The position numbers and the translations under genes are program-made. A DNA stretch of 64,000 nucleotides from Blattabacterium cuenoti STAT (GTDB lineage: Bacteria; Bacteroidota; Bacteroidia; Flavobacteriales; Blattabacteriaceae). Positions 18,970 through 28,256 of this stretch are shown in pieces; position 1 is the stretch's first letter; every line of letters starts with the position of its first letter. Below the pieces are notes generated by a model, which saw nothing but the letters and a program-made list of their open reading frames with translations, did no database searches and was not told the DNA's origin. The stretch lies in the NCBI RefSeq assembly GCF_003573915.1, contig NZ_AP014608.1, forward strand, positions 62,001-126,000, read 5' to 3'.

Positions 18970-19776
18970 ATGTATTCATATCAATCAAATGATAAAATAG
19001 AAAAAATAATTAGATATATTGTTTCTTGGTTGAAAAAATATATTCGAAGATCTCAATCTAATGGTTTTATCATTGGAATATCTGGAGGAATTGATTCTTC
19101 AGTCACTTCTTTCTTAGTAGCTATGACAAAATATCCCACTATTATATTAGAAATGCCCATTATAGAAAAAAAAAAAAATTTTTTACCTATAAAACATGCA
19201 AACTTTTTGAAAAAAAAATTTTCGAACGTCCATTATTTTGAAAATGATTTGTCTATTTTATTCAAAACTTTTTGTAATACAACAAATGATATTCAAAAAA
19301 AATCGAATCTTCCTTTAGCATTAGCTAATGTAAAATCCCGTATTCGTATGTTAACTTTATATTATTATGCTAATATCAAAAATTATCTTGTTGTTGGAAC
19401 TGGAAATAAAGTGGAAGATTTTGGAGTCGGTTTTTTTACAAAATATGGAGATGGAGCTGTAGATTTACACCCTATAGCCGATTTGACTAAAAGCGAAGTC
19501 CGTATTTTGGCTAAAAAATTAAATATTATTGATGAAATTCAAAAGGCAAAACCAACGGATGGACTTTGGGAAGATCAAAGATCAGATGAAGAGCAATTAG
19601 GAATAACTTATGAAGAATTAGAATGGGCAATGAATTTTGTGGAGAAAAAAAAATATGCTTTTTCTGAAATAGAATATAAAATTTTAAATAAATATAAAAA
19701 ATTACATAAAAAAAATAGACATAAAATGATTCCTATTCCTATATGTAAAATACCTGATAGTATAAAAAAAAATTAA
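18970..19776 (+). CDS. nadE: NAD synthetase, ammonia-dependent
   Basis: A 268-residue enzyme that amidates deamido-NAD to NAD+. The PP-loop ATP motif SGGIDSS lies at residues 38-44; GTGNKVEDFGVGFFTKYGDG and DLTKSEVR are further NadE signatures. There is no N-terminal glutaminase domain, so it should use free ammonia, which fits a host that stores nitrogen as urate and ammonia (inference). The coding strand contains a run of thirteen A residues (19166-19178) read in frame as EKKKN, a slippage-prone site. Confidence 0.94.
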   Translation: MYSYQSNDKIEKIIRYIVSWLKKYIRRSQSNGFIIGISGGIDSSVTSFLVAMTKYPTIILEMPIIEKKKNFLPIKHANFLKKKFSNVHYFENDLSILFKTFCNTTNDIQKKSNLPLALANVKSRIRMLTLYYYANIKNYLVVGTGNKVEDFGVGFFTKYGDGAVDLHPIADLTKSEVRILAKKLNIIDEIQKAKPTDGLWEDQRSDEEQLGITYEELEWAMNFVEKKKYAFSEIEYKILNKYKKLHKKNRHKMIPIPICKIPDSIKKN

Positions 19777-19827
19777 AAATACTATTATTAAAATATTAAA
19801 TAATAAATCATAACAAAATCGTTTTTG

Positions 19828-19835
19828 TAACTTTG
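19828..19835 (+). promoter_or_regulatory. Candidate Bacteroidota -7 promoter element for the folE-cysS unit
   Basis: TAACTTTG matches the Bacteroidota sigma-A -7 consensus TAnnTTTG exactly. It lies 32 bases ahead of a tiny ORF (19860) and about 150 before folE. I see no clear TTTG element at the right distance upstream, so support is limited to the -7 match and the position. Confidence 0.4.
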
Positions 19836-19859
19836 TTTTTCATGTATTAAGTTCATTTT

Positions 19860-19991
19860 ATGATGGAAGGAAAACATAATAAAATTTTAAAAAAAAAAGA
19901 ATTAAATCAAAAATATAATTCTATTTTAAATCATTCAACTAACAATCCAAAACTTATTTTACATAATAATATTTTTTTTATTTATGAGTGA
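19860..19991 (+). CDS. Possible 43-residue peptide overlapping the folE start
   Basis: A short open frame starting ATGATG just downstream of a good -7 element. It is Lys/Asn-rich with no recognisable domain, and it ends in a TGA that overlaps the folE start by 8 bases (ATGAGTGA). The arrangement would allow translational coupling to folE. It contains an A10 tract, and I found no family match by eye. It may be a chance ORF or a remnant of a lost gene; it is listed because nothing else explains the 200-base gap. Confidence 0.25.
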   Translation: MMEGKHNKILKKKELNQKYNSILNHSTNNPKLILHNNIFFIYE

Positions 19992-20559
19992 GGAAAAGAA
20001 AATTGAAAAAATAGAAAAACATTTTTTTCATATTATGGAAATTTTAGGTTTAGATATGAATGATGATAGTTTACGAAAAACACCAAAACGAGTTGCAAAA
20101 ATGTTTATACGAGAAATATTTAGCGGACTGGATCCAAAAAATACACCTAATTTTTCCATTTTTGAAAATAAATATAAATACAACCAAATGTTAATAGAAA
20201 AAAATATAACAGTTTATTCTACTTGTGAACATCATTTTCTTCCCATTATAGGAAAAGCACATGTAGGTTATATTTCTAATGGAAAAGTTGCTGGGCTTTC
20301 TAAAATTAATAGAATTGTAAATTTTTATGCAAAAAGACCACAAGTTCAAGAACGTTTAACTATACAAATTGTTCAATCTTTAAAAAAGATGTTAGAAACA
20401 AAGGATGTTGCTTGCATTATAGAAGCAAAACATTTATGCGTAAATTCTCGTGGAATAAGAGATACAGACAGTAGTACGATTACTACTGAGTTAATAGGGG
20501 CCTTTAAAAAGGATTCAGAAATTAGAAAAGAATTTTTGCATCATATTGGAATTTCTTAA
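19984..20559 (+). CDS. folE: GTP cyclohydrolase I
   Basis: A 191-residue enzyme that converts GTP to dihydroneopterin triphosphate, the first step of folate synthesis. The zinc and catalytic residues are present: STCEHHFLP (Cys81, His83/84) and KHLCVNSRGI (Cys152). The N-terminus is shorter than in free-living Flavobacteria, but the catalytic fold is complete. The cysS start codon directly abuts its stop, so the two are co-transcribed. The likely promoter is at about 19830. Confidence 0.96.
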   Translation: MSEEKKIEKIEKHFFHIMEILGLDMNDDSLRKTPKRVAKMFIREIFSGLDPKNTPNFSIFENKYKYNQMLIEKNITVYSTCEHHFLPIIGKAHVGYISNGKVAGLSKINRIVNFYAKRPQVQERLTIQIVQSLKKMLETKDVACIIEAKHLCVNSRGIRDTDSSTITTELIGAFKKDSEIRKEFLHHIGIS

Positions 20560-22029
20560 ATGGAAAAAATGGAAGAAAAAAATTACCAAAAAGAAAATAG
20601 AAATCATTTAAAAATATATAACTCTTTAACAGAAAAAAAAGAATTATTTTATCCAATTCATAAGAAATATGTTGGAATTTATGTATGTGGACCTACAGTT
20701 TATAATTCCTTACACTTAGGAAATTGCAGAACTTTTATATCATTTGATATCGTTTTTCGTTATTTAAAACATTTGGGATATAAAGTACGTTATGTGAGAA
20801 ATATTACAGATGTTGGACATTTAGAAAATGAAGATTTTGACATAGAAGATAAAATTTCAAAAAAATCTCGTATAGAAGGACTTGAACCAATGGAAATAGT
20901 TCAAAAATATACTATTTCTTTTCACAATTTATTAAATGTTTTAAATCTATTACCTCCAAGTATAGAACCTACGGCTACAGGTCATATTATAGAACAAATA
21001 GATATGATTCAAAAATTAATTCAAAAAAAATTAGCCTATGAAATAAATGGTTCTGTTTATTTTAATTTAACAGAATATAGAAAATTTCATTCTTATGGAA
21101 GAATAAGCAAAAATAAAGTTGATCAACTTTTTTATAAAAAATTAAAATTTACTGAAGAAAAACGTGGATTTCATGATTTTTCTCTTTGGAAAAAAGCTCA
21201 TTCTAATCATATTATGAATTGGAATTCTCCATGGGGAAAAGGATTTCCTGGTTGGCATATAGAATGTACTACAATGAGTACAAAATATTTAGGAGAAACC
21301 TTTGATATTCATGGTGGAGGAATAGACCTAAAATTTCCTCATCATGAATGTGAATTAGCACAAGCTATAGGAATTTATGAAAAAAATGATTTTGTTCATT
21401 ATTGGATGCACACAAATATGCTTACTTTAAATGGAAAAAAAATGAGCAAATCCACAGGAAATTTTTTGGAATTACAAGATATTACTTGTAATAAAAATTT
21501 TTTTCCTAGTATTTTTAGATTTTACATTTTACAAACTCATTATAGAAATATTATGAATTTTTCCAATAAAGGACTAGTAGAAGCTGAAAAAGGATATCAT
21601 AAAATTATGAAAGCTATAAAAATATTAAAAAATTCAGAACCTGAAATATCAGAAAATTGTGATACTTTTAATGTTTATCACTGGATAGATATTTGTTATA
21701 AAGCTATTAATGATGATTTTAATATTCCTTTATTGATAACTCATTTATTTCAAGTTTCTACATATATTATCAATAATAATTCCATTCAAAATTTACCTCA
21801 TTTTCATCTATTAAAAAAATATATGATTTATTTTGTTTTTGATATTTTAGGAATTCAAGAAATCAATTATCATGAAGAAAATTCTAAAAAATTCAAAACC
21901 CTTATAGAAAAATTAATTAAAATTCGTATAGAAGCAAGAAAACAAAAACATTGGATCATTTCAGATAAAATTCGGAAAGAATTATATCATATAGGAATTT
22001 CATTACATGATAAAAAATTTTCTTCATAG
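20560..22029 (+). CDS. cysS: Cysteinyl-tRNA synthetase
   Basis: A 489-residue class I aminoacyl-tRNA synthetase. Visible are the HIGH-type CGPTVYNSLHLGN (about 45-57, Cys binds zinc), the further zinc ligands in the HIECTTMS and HHECELAQ segments, and the KMSKSTGN loop near residue 294. The C-terminal helical domain is somewhat shortened. The gene begins at the base after the folE stop and its last 6 bases overlap the convergent PLP-enzyme gene. Confidence 0.97.
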   Translation: MEKMEEKNYQKENRNHLKIYNSLTEKKELFYPIHKKYVGIYVCGPTVYNSLHLGNCRTFISFDIVFRYLKHLGYKVRYVRNITDVGHLENEDFDIEDKISKKSRIEGLEPMEIVQKYTISFHNLLNVLNLLPPSIEPTATGHIIEQIDMIQKLIQKKLAYEINGSVYFNLTEYRKFHSYGRISKNKVDQLFYKKLKFTEEKRGFHDFSLWKKAHSNHIMNWNSPWGKGFPGWHIECTTMSTKYLGETFDIHGGGIDLKFPHHECELAQAIGIYEKNDFVHYWMHTNMLTLNGKKMSKSTGNFLELQDITCNKNFFPSIFRFYILQTHYRNIMNFSNKGLVEAEKGYHKIMKAIKILKNSEPEISENCDTFNVYHWIDICYKAINDDFNIPLLITHLFQVSTYIINNNSIQNLPHFHLLKKYMIYFVFDILGIQEINYHEENSKKFKTLIEKLIKIRIEARKQKHWIISDKIRKELYHIGISLHDKKFSS

Positions 22030-23178
22030 AGCTTTTAAAGCCTGATCGAGGTCTTCTATAAGATCGTCTACATTTTCTATTCCAATAGATAAACGAATCA
22101 TAGAATCTTGTATTCCTGCGTTAATCCTGATATCTAAAGGAGTTGATTTGTGAGTCATAGTTACCGGATGACAAATTAAACTTTTTGTTCCTCCCAAACT
22201 TTCTGCTAGTTTAAATAATCTTGTAGATGTTACAACTTGTTTTGCGGATTCTATTGTATTTTTTTTTAAACTAAAAGAAATAATCCCTCCAAAATATCGT
22301 TGTTGTTTTACTGCAATAAAATGGTTTTTATGATGAGATAATCCAGGATAATAAATTTTATCTATTTTATCACTATTTTTTTTATCCTTTAAAAAAGAAG
22401 CGATTTTATATGCACTTTTAGATTGTTTTTTAATACGTAAGTATAACGTTTGGACTCCTCTTATAGTCAACCAACAATCGATAGGAGATAAAACACCTCC
22501 TGTTGCATTTTGAATATACTTTAGTTTTTCATATAAATCTATATTTTTCACAGTAATCAATCCAGCTAATACATCCGAATGTCCTGATAAATATTTTGTT
22601 GCACTGTGAACAACTATATCTGCTCCTAGTTTTAAAGGATTTTGAATAGCAGGAGAAGCAAATGTATTATCTACAACAACTAAAACAGTTGGATTTTTCT
22701 TTTTTGATTTATTACTAATAAATTCTATATCAGATATTTTTAATGTAGGATTAGTTGGTGATTCTAACCAAATTAATTTTGTATTATCAGAAATAGAGGA
22801 TATAGTTTTTTCTATATCTGTCGTATCTACAAAATTAGTACTAATTCCTAATTTTTTGTATAAATTAAGTAAACGGAATGTTCCTCCATAAATATCATCC
22901 ACAGCTATGATTTCATCTCCAATTTTTAGTAATTTTAATACGGCATCTACGGATGCTAATCCAGAAGAAAATGCTAAACTAGCATAACCGTATTCCAAAT
23001 TAGTTATTAATTTTTCTAATATTTTTCTTGTAGGATTATTAGTTCTAGTATAATCAAATCCTTTATGTATACCAGGAGATTCTTGTACATAAGTTGACGT
23101 TTGATATATTGGTGTAGAAATAGCGCCTGTAAGAGGATCAGATAAAATATTTTGAATAATTTTTGTTTCTTCCTTCAT
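22024..23178 (-). CDS. Cystathionine gamma-synthase/lyase family PLP enzyme
   Basis: A fold-type I PLP enzyme of the Cys/Met metabolism family, 384 residues from the ATG at 23178. An in-frame ATG at 23211 adds 11 residues not expected at this N-terminus and would sit on the promoter, so the shorter form is chosen. Signatures are TGAISTPIYQTSTY at the start, SGLASVDA, DNTFASP, and HSATKYLSGHSDVLAG with the PLP Lys. It could be MetB, MetC or cystathionine gamma-lyase; sequence reading alone does not settle which. A role in sulfur amino-acid supply is likely either way. Confidence 0.88.
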   Translation of the reverse strand: MKEETKIIQNILSDPLTGAISTPIYQTSTYVQESPGIHKGFDYTRTNNPTRKILEKLITNLEYGYASLAFSSGLASVDAVLKLLKIGDEIIAVDDIYGGTFRLLNLYKKLGISTNFVDTTDIEKTISSISDNTKLIWLESPTNPTLKISDIEFISNKSKKKNPTVLVVVDNTFASPAIQNPLKLGADIVVHSATKYLSGHSDVLAGLITVKNIDLYEKLKYIQNATGGVLSPIDCWLTIRGVQTLYLRIKKQSKSAYKIASFLKDKKNSDKIDKIYYPGLSHHKNHFIAVKQQRYFGGIISFSLKKNTIESAKQVVTSTRLFKLAESLGGTKSLICHPVTMTHKSTPLDIRINAGIQDSMIRLSIGIENVDDLIEDLDQALKAL

Positions 23179-23208
23179 TGTAAGATTTATTTCATATAAT
23201 ATCGTATA

Positions 23209-23216
23209 CAAATGTA
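23209..23216 (-). promoter_or_regulatory. Candidate -7 element for the trans-sulfuration enzyme gene
   Basis: On the minus strand the sequence reads TACATTTG, an exact match to TAnnTTTG. It lies 30 bases ahead of the ATG at 23178. A transcript from here would begin downstream of the alternative ATG at 23211, which supports the shorter protein. Confidence 0.4.
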
Positions 23217-23283
23217 CTTAAAATGAAAATACAATTTTTGGGATTTTTTTTTATAAGAAAAGACATTTTTTTTGAAAAAAATA

Positions 23284-23291
23284 TAAATTTG
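23284..23291 (+). promoter_or_regulatory. Candidate -7 element for the atp operon
   Basis: TAAATTTG matches TAnnTTTG and lies 29 bases before the atpB start in the 142-base region divergent from the PLP-enzyme gene. No convincing -33 TTTG is seen at standard spacing. Confidence 0.38.
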
Positions 23292-23320
23292 TTTTCTATT
23301 TTTCTACTATTAGTATAAAA

Positions 23321-24400
23321 ATGAATACAAGAAAGAAAATAATATATTTATTATTCTTTTTTTTGTTTTTATTTTTCTTTTTTTTTGTAGAATCTTCTGA
23401 TAAGAAAAAGAAAAATCGTGAAATAAAAAATGAAAAAAAGAGTATGGATATAGCTCATACTATTTTGGATCATGTCAGTGATTCTCATGAATGGCATATT
23501 GCAGGTACTCCAAATCATGGAATTATTTTTCCTCTACCAGTTATTTTATGGAATAATGGATTTGAATTTTTTTTTTCCTCTAATTTTTCATACGGTAATG
23601 TAGTGAAAGGAAAACATGGATATTATAAAATGTTTAGGCAGACAATATATAAAACTAATAATATAGGATCATTACATATGGATTCAAAAGGATATCCAAA
23701 AAATGATAAACCTTTGGATCTTTCTATAACCAAAAATTTGGTCTCCATTTTCATATCCTCTTTTTTATTGTCTTATCTTTTTATACGGATGAAACATAGT
23801 TATAAAAATCATCAAACAAAATGGCGTCTAGGAATTTTTTTAGAATTTTTCATCTTATTTATAAGAAATGAAATTGCAATTCCTAATATTGGAAAAAAAT
23901 ATAAAAAATTTCTTCCTTTTTTGTTAACATCCTTTTTTTTTATATTAATTAATAATTTAATAGGTATTATTCCAGGGTTTCCAAATGTAACAGGAAATAT
24001 AAATATAACATTAGTATTAGCTACTATGACATTTATTGTAACCAATATAAATGCAAATGTGAGTTATTGGAAACACATTTTTTGGATGCCAGGAGTTCCA
24101 ATAGGAATTAAATTATTATTAGCTCCTATAGAATTTATTGGTATTTTTATTCGTCCGTTAACTTTGTGCATTCGATTATTTGCTAATATTACTGCTGGAC
24201 ATATAATTATTTTAAGTTTTGTTTGTCTCATTTTTATCTTTAAAAATTTTTTCGTAACTGGTTTTTCCATAATTTTTGGTTTTTTTATTTCTATGCTAGA
24301 AATTATGGTATCTTTTTTACAAGCTTTTATTTTTACAACTTTGTCTTCTTTACTTATAGGAATGTCTGTTAAAGATTATGACAATGATAAAATACATTAA
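23321..24400 (+). CDS. atpB: ATP synthase F0 subunit a
   Basis: A 359-residue membrane subunit forming the proton half-channels. As in other Bacteroidota it has an N-terminal export-like hydrophobic stretch (8-24) and a roughly 100-residue extracytoplasmic insertion before the usual helices. The essential Arg lies in the RPLTLCIRLFANITAGH segment, and the following helices complete the fold. It is the first gene of atpBEFHAG; atpE starts 12 bases after its stop. Confidence 0.95.
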   Translation: MNTRKKIIYLLFFFLFLFFFFFVESSDKKKKNREIKNEKKSMDIAHTILDHVSDSHEWHIAGTPNHGIIFPLPVILWNNGFEFFFSSNFSYGNVVKGKHGYYKMFRQTIYKTNNIGSLHMDSKGYPKNDKPLDLSITKNLVSIFISSFLLSYLFIRMKHSYKNHQTKWRLGIFLEFFILFIRNEIAIPNIGKKYKKFLPFLLTSFFFILINNLIGIIPGFPNVTGNINITLVLATMTFIVTNINANVSYWKHIFWMPGVPIGIKLLLAPIEFIGIFIRPLTLCIRLFANITAGHIIILSFVCLIFIFKNFFVTGFSIIFGFFISMLEIMVSFLQAFIFTTLSSLLIGMSVKDYDNDKIH

Positions 24401-24412
24401 AATTATAATAAT

Positions 24413-24640
24413 ATGGATATAGATTTAACATATTCAGGTTTAGCTGCTTTAGGATCTGGGCTCGCAGTAATAGGAGCAGGGTTAGGGATTGGAAAGATTG
24501 GAAGTTCTGCAATGGATGCCATTGCTAGACAGCCTGAAGCTTCAAATAAAATACAAAATACTATGATCATAGCTTCTGCCTTGATCGAAGGAGCTGCGTT
24601 ATTTGGAATAGTTACTACATTATTAGCTGTATTTAAATAA
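24413..24640 (+). CDS. atpE: ATP synthase F0 subunit c
   Basis: A 75-residue two-helix rotor subunit. The Gly-rich first helix (GSGLAVIGAGLGIGKIG) is followed by the polar loop ARQPEA and a second helix with the ion-carrying Glu in ASALIEGAALFG. The sodium-type ligand set (Gln in helix 1, Glu-Ser in helix 2) is absent, so proton coupling is expected. An antisense open frame covers nearly the whole gene but has no similarity to anything. Confidence 0.96.
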   Translation: MDIDLTYSGLAALGSGLAVIGAGLGIGKIGSSAMDAIARQPEASNKIQNTMIIASALIEGAALFGIVTTLLAVFK

Positions 24641-24647
24641 AATTTCA

Positions 24648-25136
24648 ATGGATTTAGTAACCCCTTCTATTGGACTCATTGTTTGGCATACAATAATATT
24701 TATAATTCTTATGCTTTTTCTTTCAAAATTTGCTTGGAAACCTATAATAAGTTTTATTGATCAAAGAGAGGAAAAAATTAAAATTTCTATTGAAAAAGCT
24801 GACCAAGTGAAAAAAAAATTGGAATCGATAGAAGATCAAAAAAATAAAATTTTAAAAAATGCTTATGTAAAAAGAGATATCATCCTGAAAGAAGCTATTC
24901 AAATTAGAGAAAAAATAAAATCAAAAGCAAAAAATGAAGGAATGATAGAAAAGAAAAAAATTATAGAAGAAACAAGAAAAACTATTCAAATAGAAAAAAA
25001 AGTAGCTATACTTCAATTAAAAAAGAAAATAGGAGATATTTCTATTCAAATATCCGAAAAAATATTAAAAAAAGAATTAGATCAATACAATAAACAAGAT
25101 CAATTAATAAAAGAATTAGTAGATAAATTATACTAA
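24648..25136 (+). CDS. atpF: ATP synthase F0 subunit b
   Basis: A 162-residue peripheral-stalk subunit. One membrane helix (about 8-27) leads into a long charged coiled coil rich in Lys, Glu and Ile that ends in the delta-binding region. The GLIVWHTIIFIILMLFLSKF opening and KPIISFIDQREEKI are typical. It lies 7 bases after atpE and 10 before atpH. Confidence 0.94.
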   Translation: MDLVTPSIGLIVWHTIIFIILMLFLSKFAWKPIISFIDQREEKIKISIEKADQVKKKLESIEDQKNKILKNAYVKRDIILKEAIQIREKIKSKAKNEGMIEKKKIIEETRKTIQIEKKVAILQLKKKIGDISIQISEKILKKELDQYNKQDQLIKELVDKLY

Positions 25137-25146
25137 TTTTATTGAA

Positions 25147-25719
25147 ATGTTATCAAATAAAAATCAAAAAATCATTCAACATTATGCAAGAGTTTTTTTC
25201 GAATATTCTATTACGAATATGAATGATAATAATATTGAATTTTTTTATCAAAAACTAAACAAAGTATCTACATTTTTAAAAAAAAATACATACATACATA
25301 CAATTATTAACACAGATCTATTATATACTGAAAAAAAAATAGAAATTTTCAAAAAAATATTCTATAATTTTGATGCTTTACTTTTTAAATTTACTAAAAT
25401 TCTCATCCTAAAAAAGAGAGAATCTTTTTTAAAAGAAATTTTTTTAGAATTTAATAGGATATACGAAGAAAATCGAAAAGGATTTGTTAAATCTATCGTA
25501 ATTTCTGCTTTTCCCTTGAAAGAGGAAACAAAAAAAATGATTGCACATAAATTATATAACAAAAAAAACAAAAAAAAATTTTATATCATTAATAAAATAG
25601 ATAAATCTATTATTGGAGGTTTTATATTTCGTATAGGATATAAAGAATGGAATTTCAGTGTTCAAGAACAGTTATTATGTATTCAAAAATACGTATTTCA
25701 AAATCATAAATATAATTAG
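25147..25719 (+). CDS. atpH: ATP synthase F1 subunit delta
   Basis: A 190-residue OSCP/delta subunit linking the stator to F1. It is sequence-divergent and Lys/Asn-rich, but length, position between atpF and atpA, an N-terminal helical domain beginning YARVFFEYSI, and the C-terminal DKSIIGGFIFRIG (the conserved delta signature) identify it. Rapid drift of this subunit is usual in symbiont genomes. Confidence 0.92.
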   Translation: MLSNKNQKIIQHYARVFFEYSITNMNDNNIEFFYQKLNKVSTFLKKNTYIHTIINTDLLYTEKKIEIFKKIFYNFDALLFKFTKILILKKRESFLKEIFLEFNRIYEENRKGFVKSIVISAFPLKEETKKMIAHKLYNKKNKKKFYIINKIDKSIIGGFIFRIGYKEWNFSVQEQLLCIQKYVFQNHKYN

Positions 25720-25748
25720 TTAAACAAAATTAAAGTTTTTATCCTCAT

Positions 25749-27329
25749 ATGTCAGATTTAAAATATTCTGAAATATCTTCAATTCTTAAGGAAGAATTAT
25801 CAAATTTTCAATTTGAATCAAAATTAACTGAATCTGGTATTATTGTTCAAATAGGAGATGGAATTGTTCGGGCCTTTGGATTAAATTCCGCTTTTTATGG
25901 AGAACTAGTGGAATTCCATTTTGGAATTAAAGGAATGGTTCTAAACTTAGAAGAAGATCATGTTAGCATTGTTTTATTTAGTTCATCAAAAAAATTGAAA
26001 GAAGGAGATACCGTAAAAAGAACTGGAAAAATTTTTTCGATTAAAGTAGGAGAAAATATGTTAGGACGTGTTGTAGATGTATTAGGAAATCCTATAGATG
26101 GAAAAGGACCTATAGAAGGAAAATTATTTGAAATGCCGTTGGAAAGAAAAGCTCCAGGAGTAATTTATAGAGAACCGGTTCAAGAACCTCTTCAAACAGG
26201 AATAAAGTTTATAGATTCTATGATTCCTATAGGAAAAGGACAAAGAGAATTAATTATTGGAGATAGACAAACTGGAAAAACAACCATAGCTATTGATACA
26301 ATTATTAATCAAAAAAGATTTTTTGAAAAAAATCATCCTGTTTATTGTATTTATGTAGCTATTAGTCAAAAAGGTTCTACTATAGCAAGGATTTCAAAAA
26401 TATTACAAGAAAAAGGAGCTATGCCTTATACAATTATAGTTTCTTCTACTTCTTCTGATCCCGCTTCTATGCAAATTTTTGCTCCTTTTTCTGGAACTGC
26501 AATCGGAGAATACTTTCGGGATACAGGTCGTTCTTCTTTAATAATATATGATGATCTTTCAAAACAAGCAGTTTCTTATAGAGAAATGTCCCTATTGTTA
26601 AGACGTCCACCTGGTAGAGAAGCCTATCCAGGAGATGTTTTTTATTTACATTCTCGTCTTTTAGAAAGATCAGCTAAAATTATAAAAGATCAAAAAATGG
26701 CTGAAAAAATGAATGACATTCCACTTTCTATTAGAAAAAAAATAAAAGGTGGAGGTTCTTTAACCGCTTTACCTATTATTGAAACTCAATCTGGAGATAT
26801 ATCTTCTTATATTCCTACTAATGTTATTTCTATTACAGATGGTCAAATTTTCTTAGAAAAAGACTTATTCCACTCTGGAATTCGTCCTGCAATTAATGAA
26901 AGTATATCTGTTTCTCGTGTAGGAGGGGCTGCACAAATTCAATCTATGAGAAAAATATCTGGAACTCTAAAATTAGATCAAGCTCAATTTAGAGAATTAG
27001 AATCTTTTTCAAAATTTGGGGCTGAACTAGATTCATCTACTATGAATATTCTAAAAAAAGGAAGAATTAATATAGAGATCTTAAAACAAACCCCTCATAC
27101 TCCTTATGATATAGCAGATCAAATAGCGATTATTTATGCTGGAACTAAAAATTTACTTAAAAATATTCCTTTTAATAAAATTTCAGATTTTGAAAAAGAA
27201 TATCTTTTTTATTTAAACGAAAAATATGAAAGTGTTTTAAATTCTATAAGAAATGGAATTTTTGATAAAAAAATATCTGATATTTTAGAAACAGTAGCCT
27301 TAAAATTAAATGATAAATACGTTTCTTAA
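25749..27329 (+). CDS. atpA: ATP synthase F1 subunit alpha
   Basis: A 526-residue alpha subunit, of normal length. A beta-barrel N-domain is followed by Walker A GDRQTGKT (about residues 173-180), the [30 protein letters not shown] region and the alpha signature [14 protein letters not shown]. Conservation is markedly higher than in atpF or atpH. It lies 29 bases after atpH. The catalytic beta subunit gene atpD is not in this cluster, as expected in Bacteroidota. Confidence 0.97.
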   Translation: MSDLKYSEISSILKEELSNFQFESKLTESGIIVQIGDGIVRAFGLNSAFYGELVEFHFGIKGMVLNLEEDHVSIVLFSSSKKLKEGDTVKRTGKIFSIKVGENMLGRVVDVLGNPIDGKGPIEGKLFEMPLERKAPGVIYREPVQEPLQTGIKFIDSMIPIGKGQRELIIGDRQTGKTTIAIDTIINQKRFFEKNHPVYCIYVAISQKGSTIARISKILQEKGAMPYTIIVSSTSSDPASMQIFAPFSGTAIGEYFRDTGRSSLIIYDDLSKQAVSYREMSLLLRRPPGREAYPGDVFYLHSRLLERSAKIIKDQKMAEKMNDIPLSIRKKIKGGGSLTALPIIETQSGDISSYIPTNVISITDGQIFLEKDLFHSGIRPAINESISVSRVGGAAQIQSMRKISGTLKLDQAQFRELESFSKFGAELDSSTMNILKKGRINIEILKQTPHTPYDIADQIAIIYAGTKNLLKNIPFNKISDFEKEYLFYLNEKYESVLNSIRNGIFDKKISDILETVALKLNDKYVS

Positions 27330-27339
27330 TTTTTATTTT

Positions 27340-28209
27340 ATGTCTAATCCAAAAGAAATCAAGAGAAGAATATTATCTACAGAATCAGTTATAAAGACTA
27401 CAGAAGCAATGAAAATGATTTCTATAGTAGAATTACGAAAAACAAAAAAATCGCTAGAAAAGGTAAGAAATTATTTAGATTCCATAAAATCAATTTTTTT
27501 CGATCTTCTATTGATAGAAAATAAAAAAAATATTGAAAAAAATCAATTTTTTTCAAAAAAAGGAAAAATAAAATTATTTATTGTATTTACCTCTGATCGT
27601 GGATTATGTGGAACTTTTAATTCTTTAATTTTTTCAAAAATTAATTCTCTTTTTAAAAGAGAAGAAAAATTACATAATGAATGTTTATTTTTTCCTATTG
27701 GAAAAAAAGGTTTTGATTTTTTATGTAAAAACAAAAAATATAATATATACGATCAAAATTGGATAGAAAGTAATTTATTCTATAAAAAAGTACAATTTTT
27801 AGTATCAGAGTTAATTTTTAATTTTTTAAAAAGAAAATTTTCTTCTATTTATTTAATATATAATCATTTGAAAAAATCATTTCTACAAGAAGTAGTAATA
27901 GAAAAATTTTTACCAATCGATTTCAAAAATTTTAGAAAAAAAACACTAGAATTTTCCTATATTCTAGAACCTTCTCAAGAAGAAATAATTAATTTTATAA
28001 TTCCAAAATTTTTAAATACAAAATTATTAAAAATTTTTTTTGAATCTATCATAGCAGAACATACATCCCGTATGATATCTATGCATAAAGCAACAGAAAA
28101 CGCTTCCGATCTTAAACAAGATCTAATATTAAATTATAATAAAGAAAGACAAACTGCCATTACTAAAGAAATACTTGAAATTATAAGCGGATTAGAATCT
28201 TTAAATTAA
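27340..28209 (+). CDS. atpG: ATP synthase F1 subunit gamma
   Basis: The central-shaft subunit, 289 residues from the ATG at 27340. An upstream ATG at 27310 overlaps atpA and adds ten residues not seen in the family; the sequence MSNPKEIKRRILSTESVIKT is the expected start. Other markers are ITEAMKMIS-like coiled coil, SDRGLCGTFN in the middle and the C-terminal EHTSRMISMHKATENASDL helix. It is the last gene of the cluster. Confidence 0.95.
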   Translation: MSNPKEIKRRILSTESVIKTTEAMKMISIVELRKTKKSLEKVRNYLDSIKSIFFDLLLIENKKNIEKNQFFSKKGKIKLFIVFTSDRGLCGTFNSLIFSKINSLFKREEKLHNECLFFPIGKKGFDFLCKNKKYNIYDQNWIESNLFYKKVQFLVSELIFNFLKRKFSSIYLIYNHLKKSFLQEVVIEKFLPIDFKNFRKKTLEFSYILEPSQEEIINFIIPKFLNTKLLKIFFESIIAEHTSRMISMHKATENASDLKQDLILNYNKERQTAITKEILEIISGLESLN

Positions 28210-28256
28210 ATTAAAGAAAATAAAACATTTTGAACGAAATATCACATAATTTTTTT

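Noticed and set aside
24403..24648. An 81-codon open frame antisense to atpE
   Set aside because: It mirrors the highly conserved c-subunit codons, has no start context or family similarity, and is a shadow of atpE.
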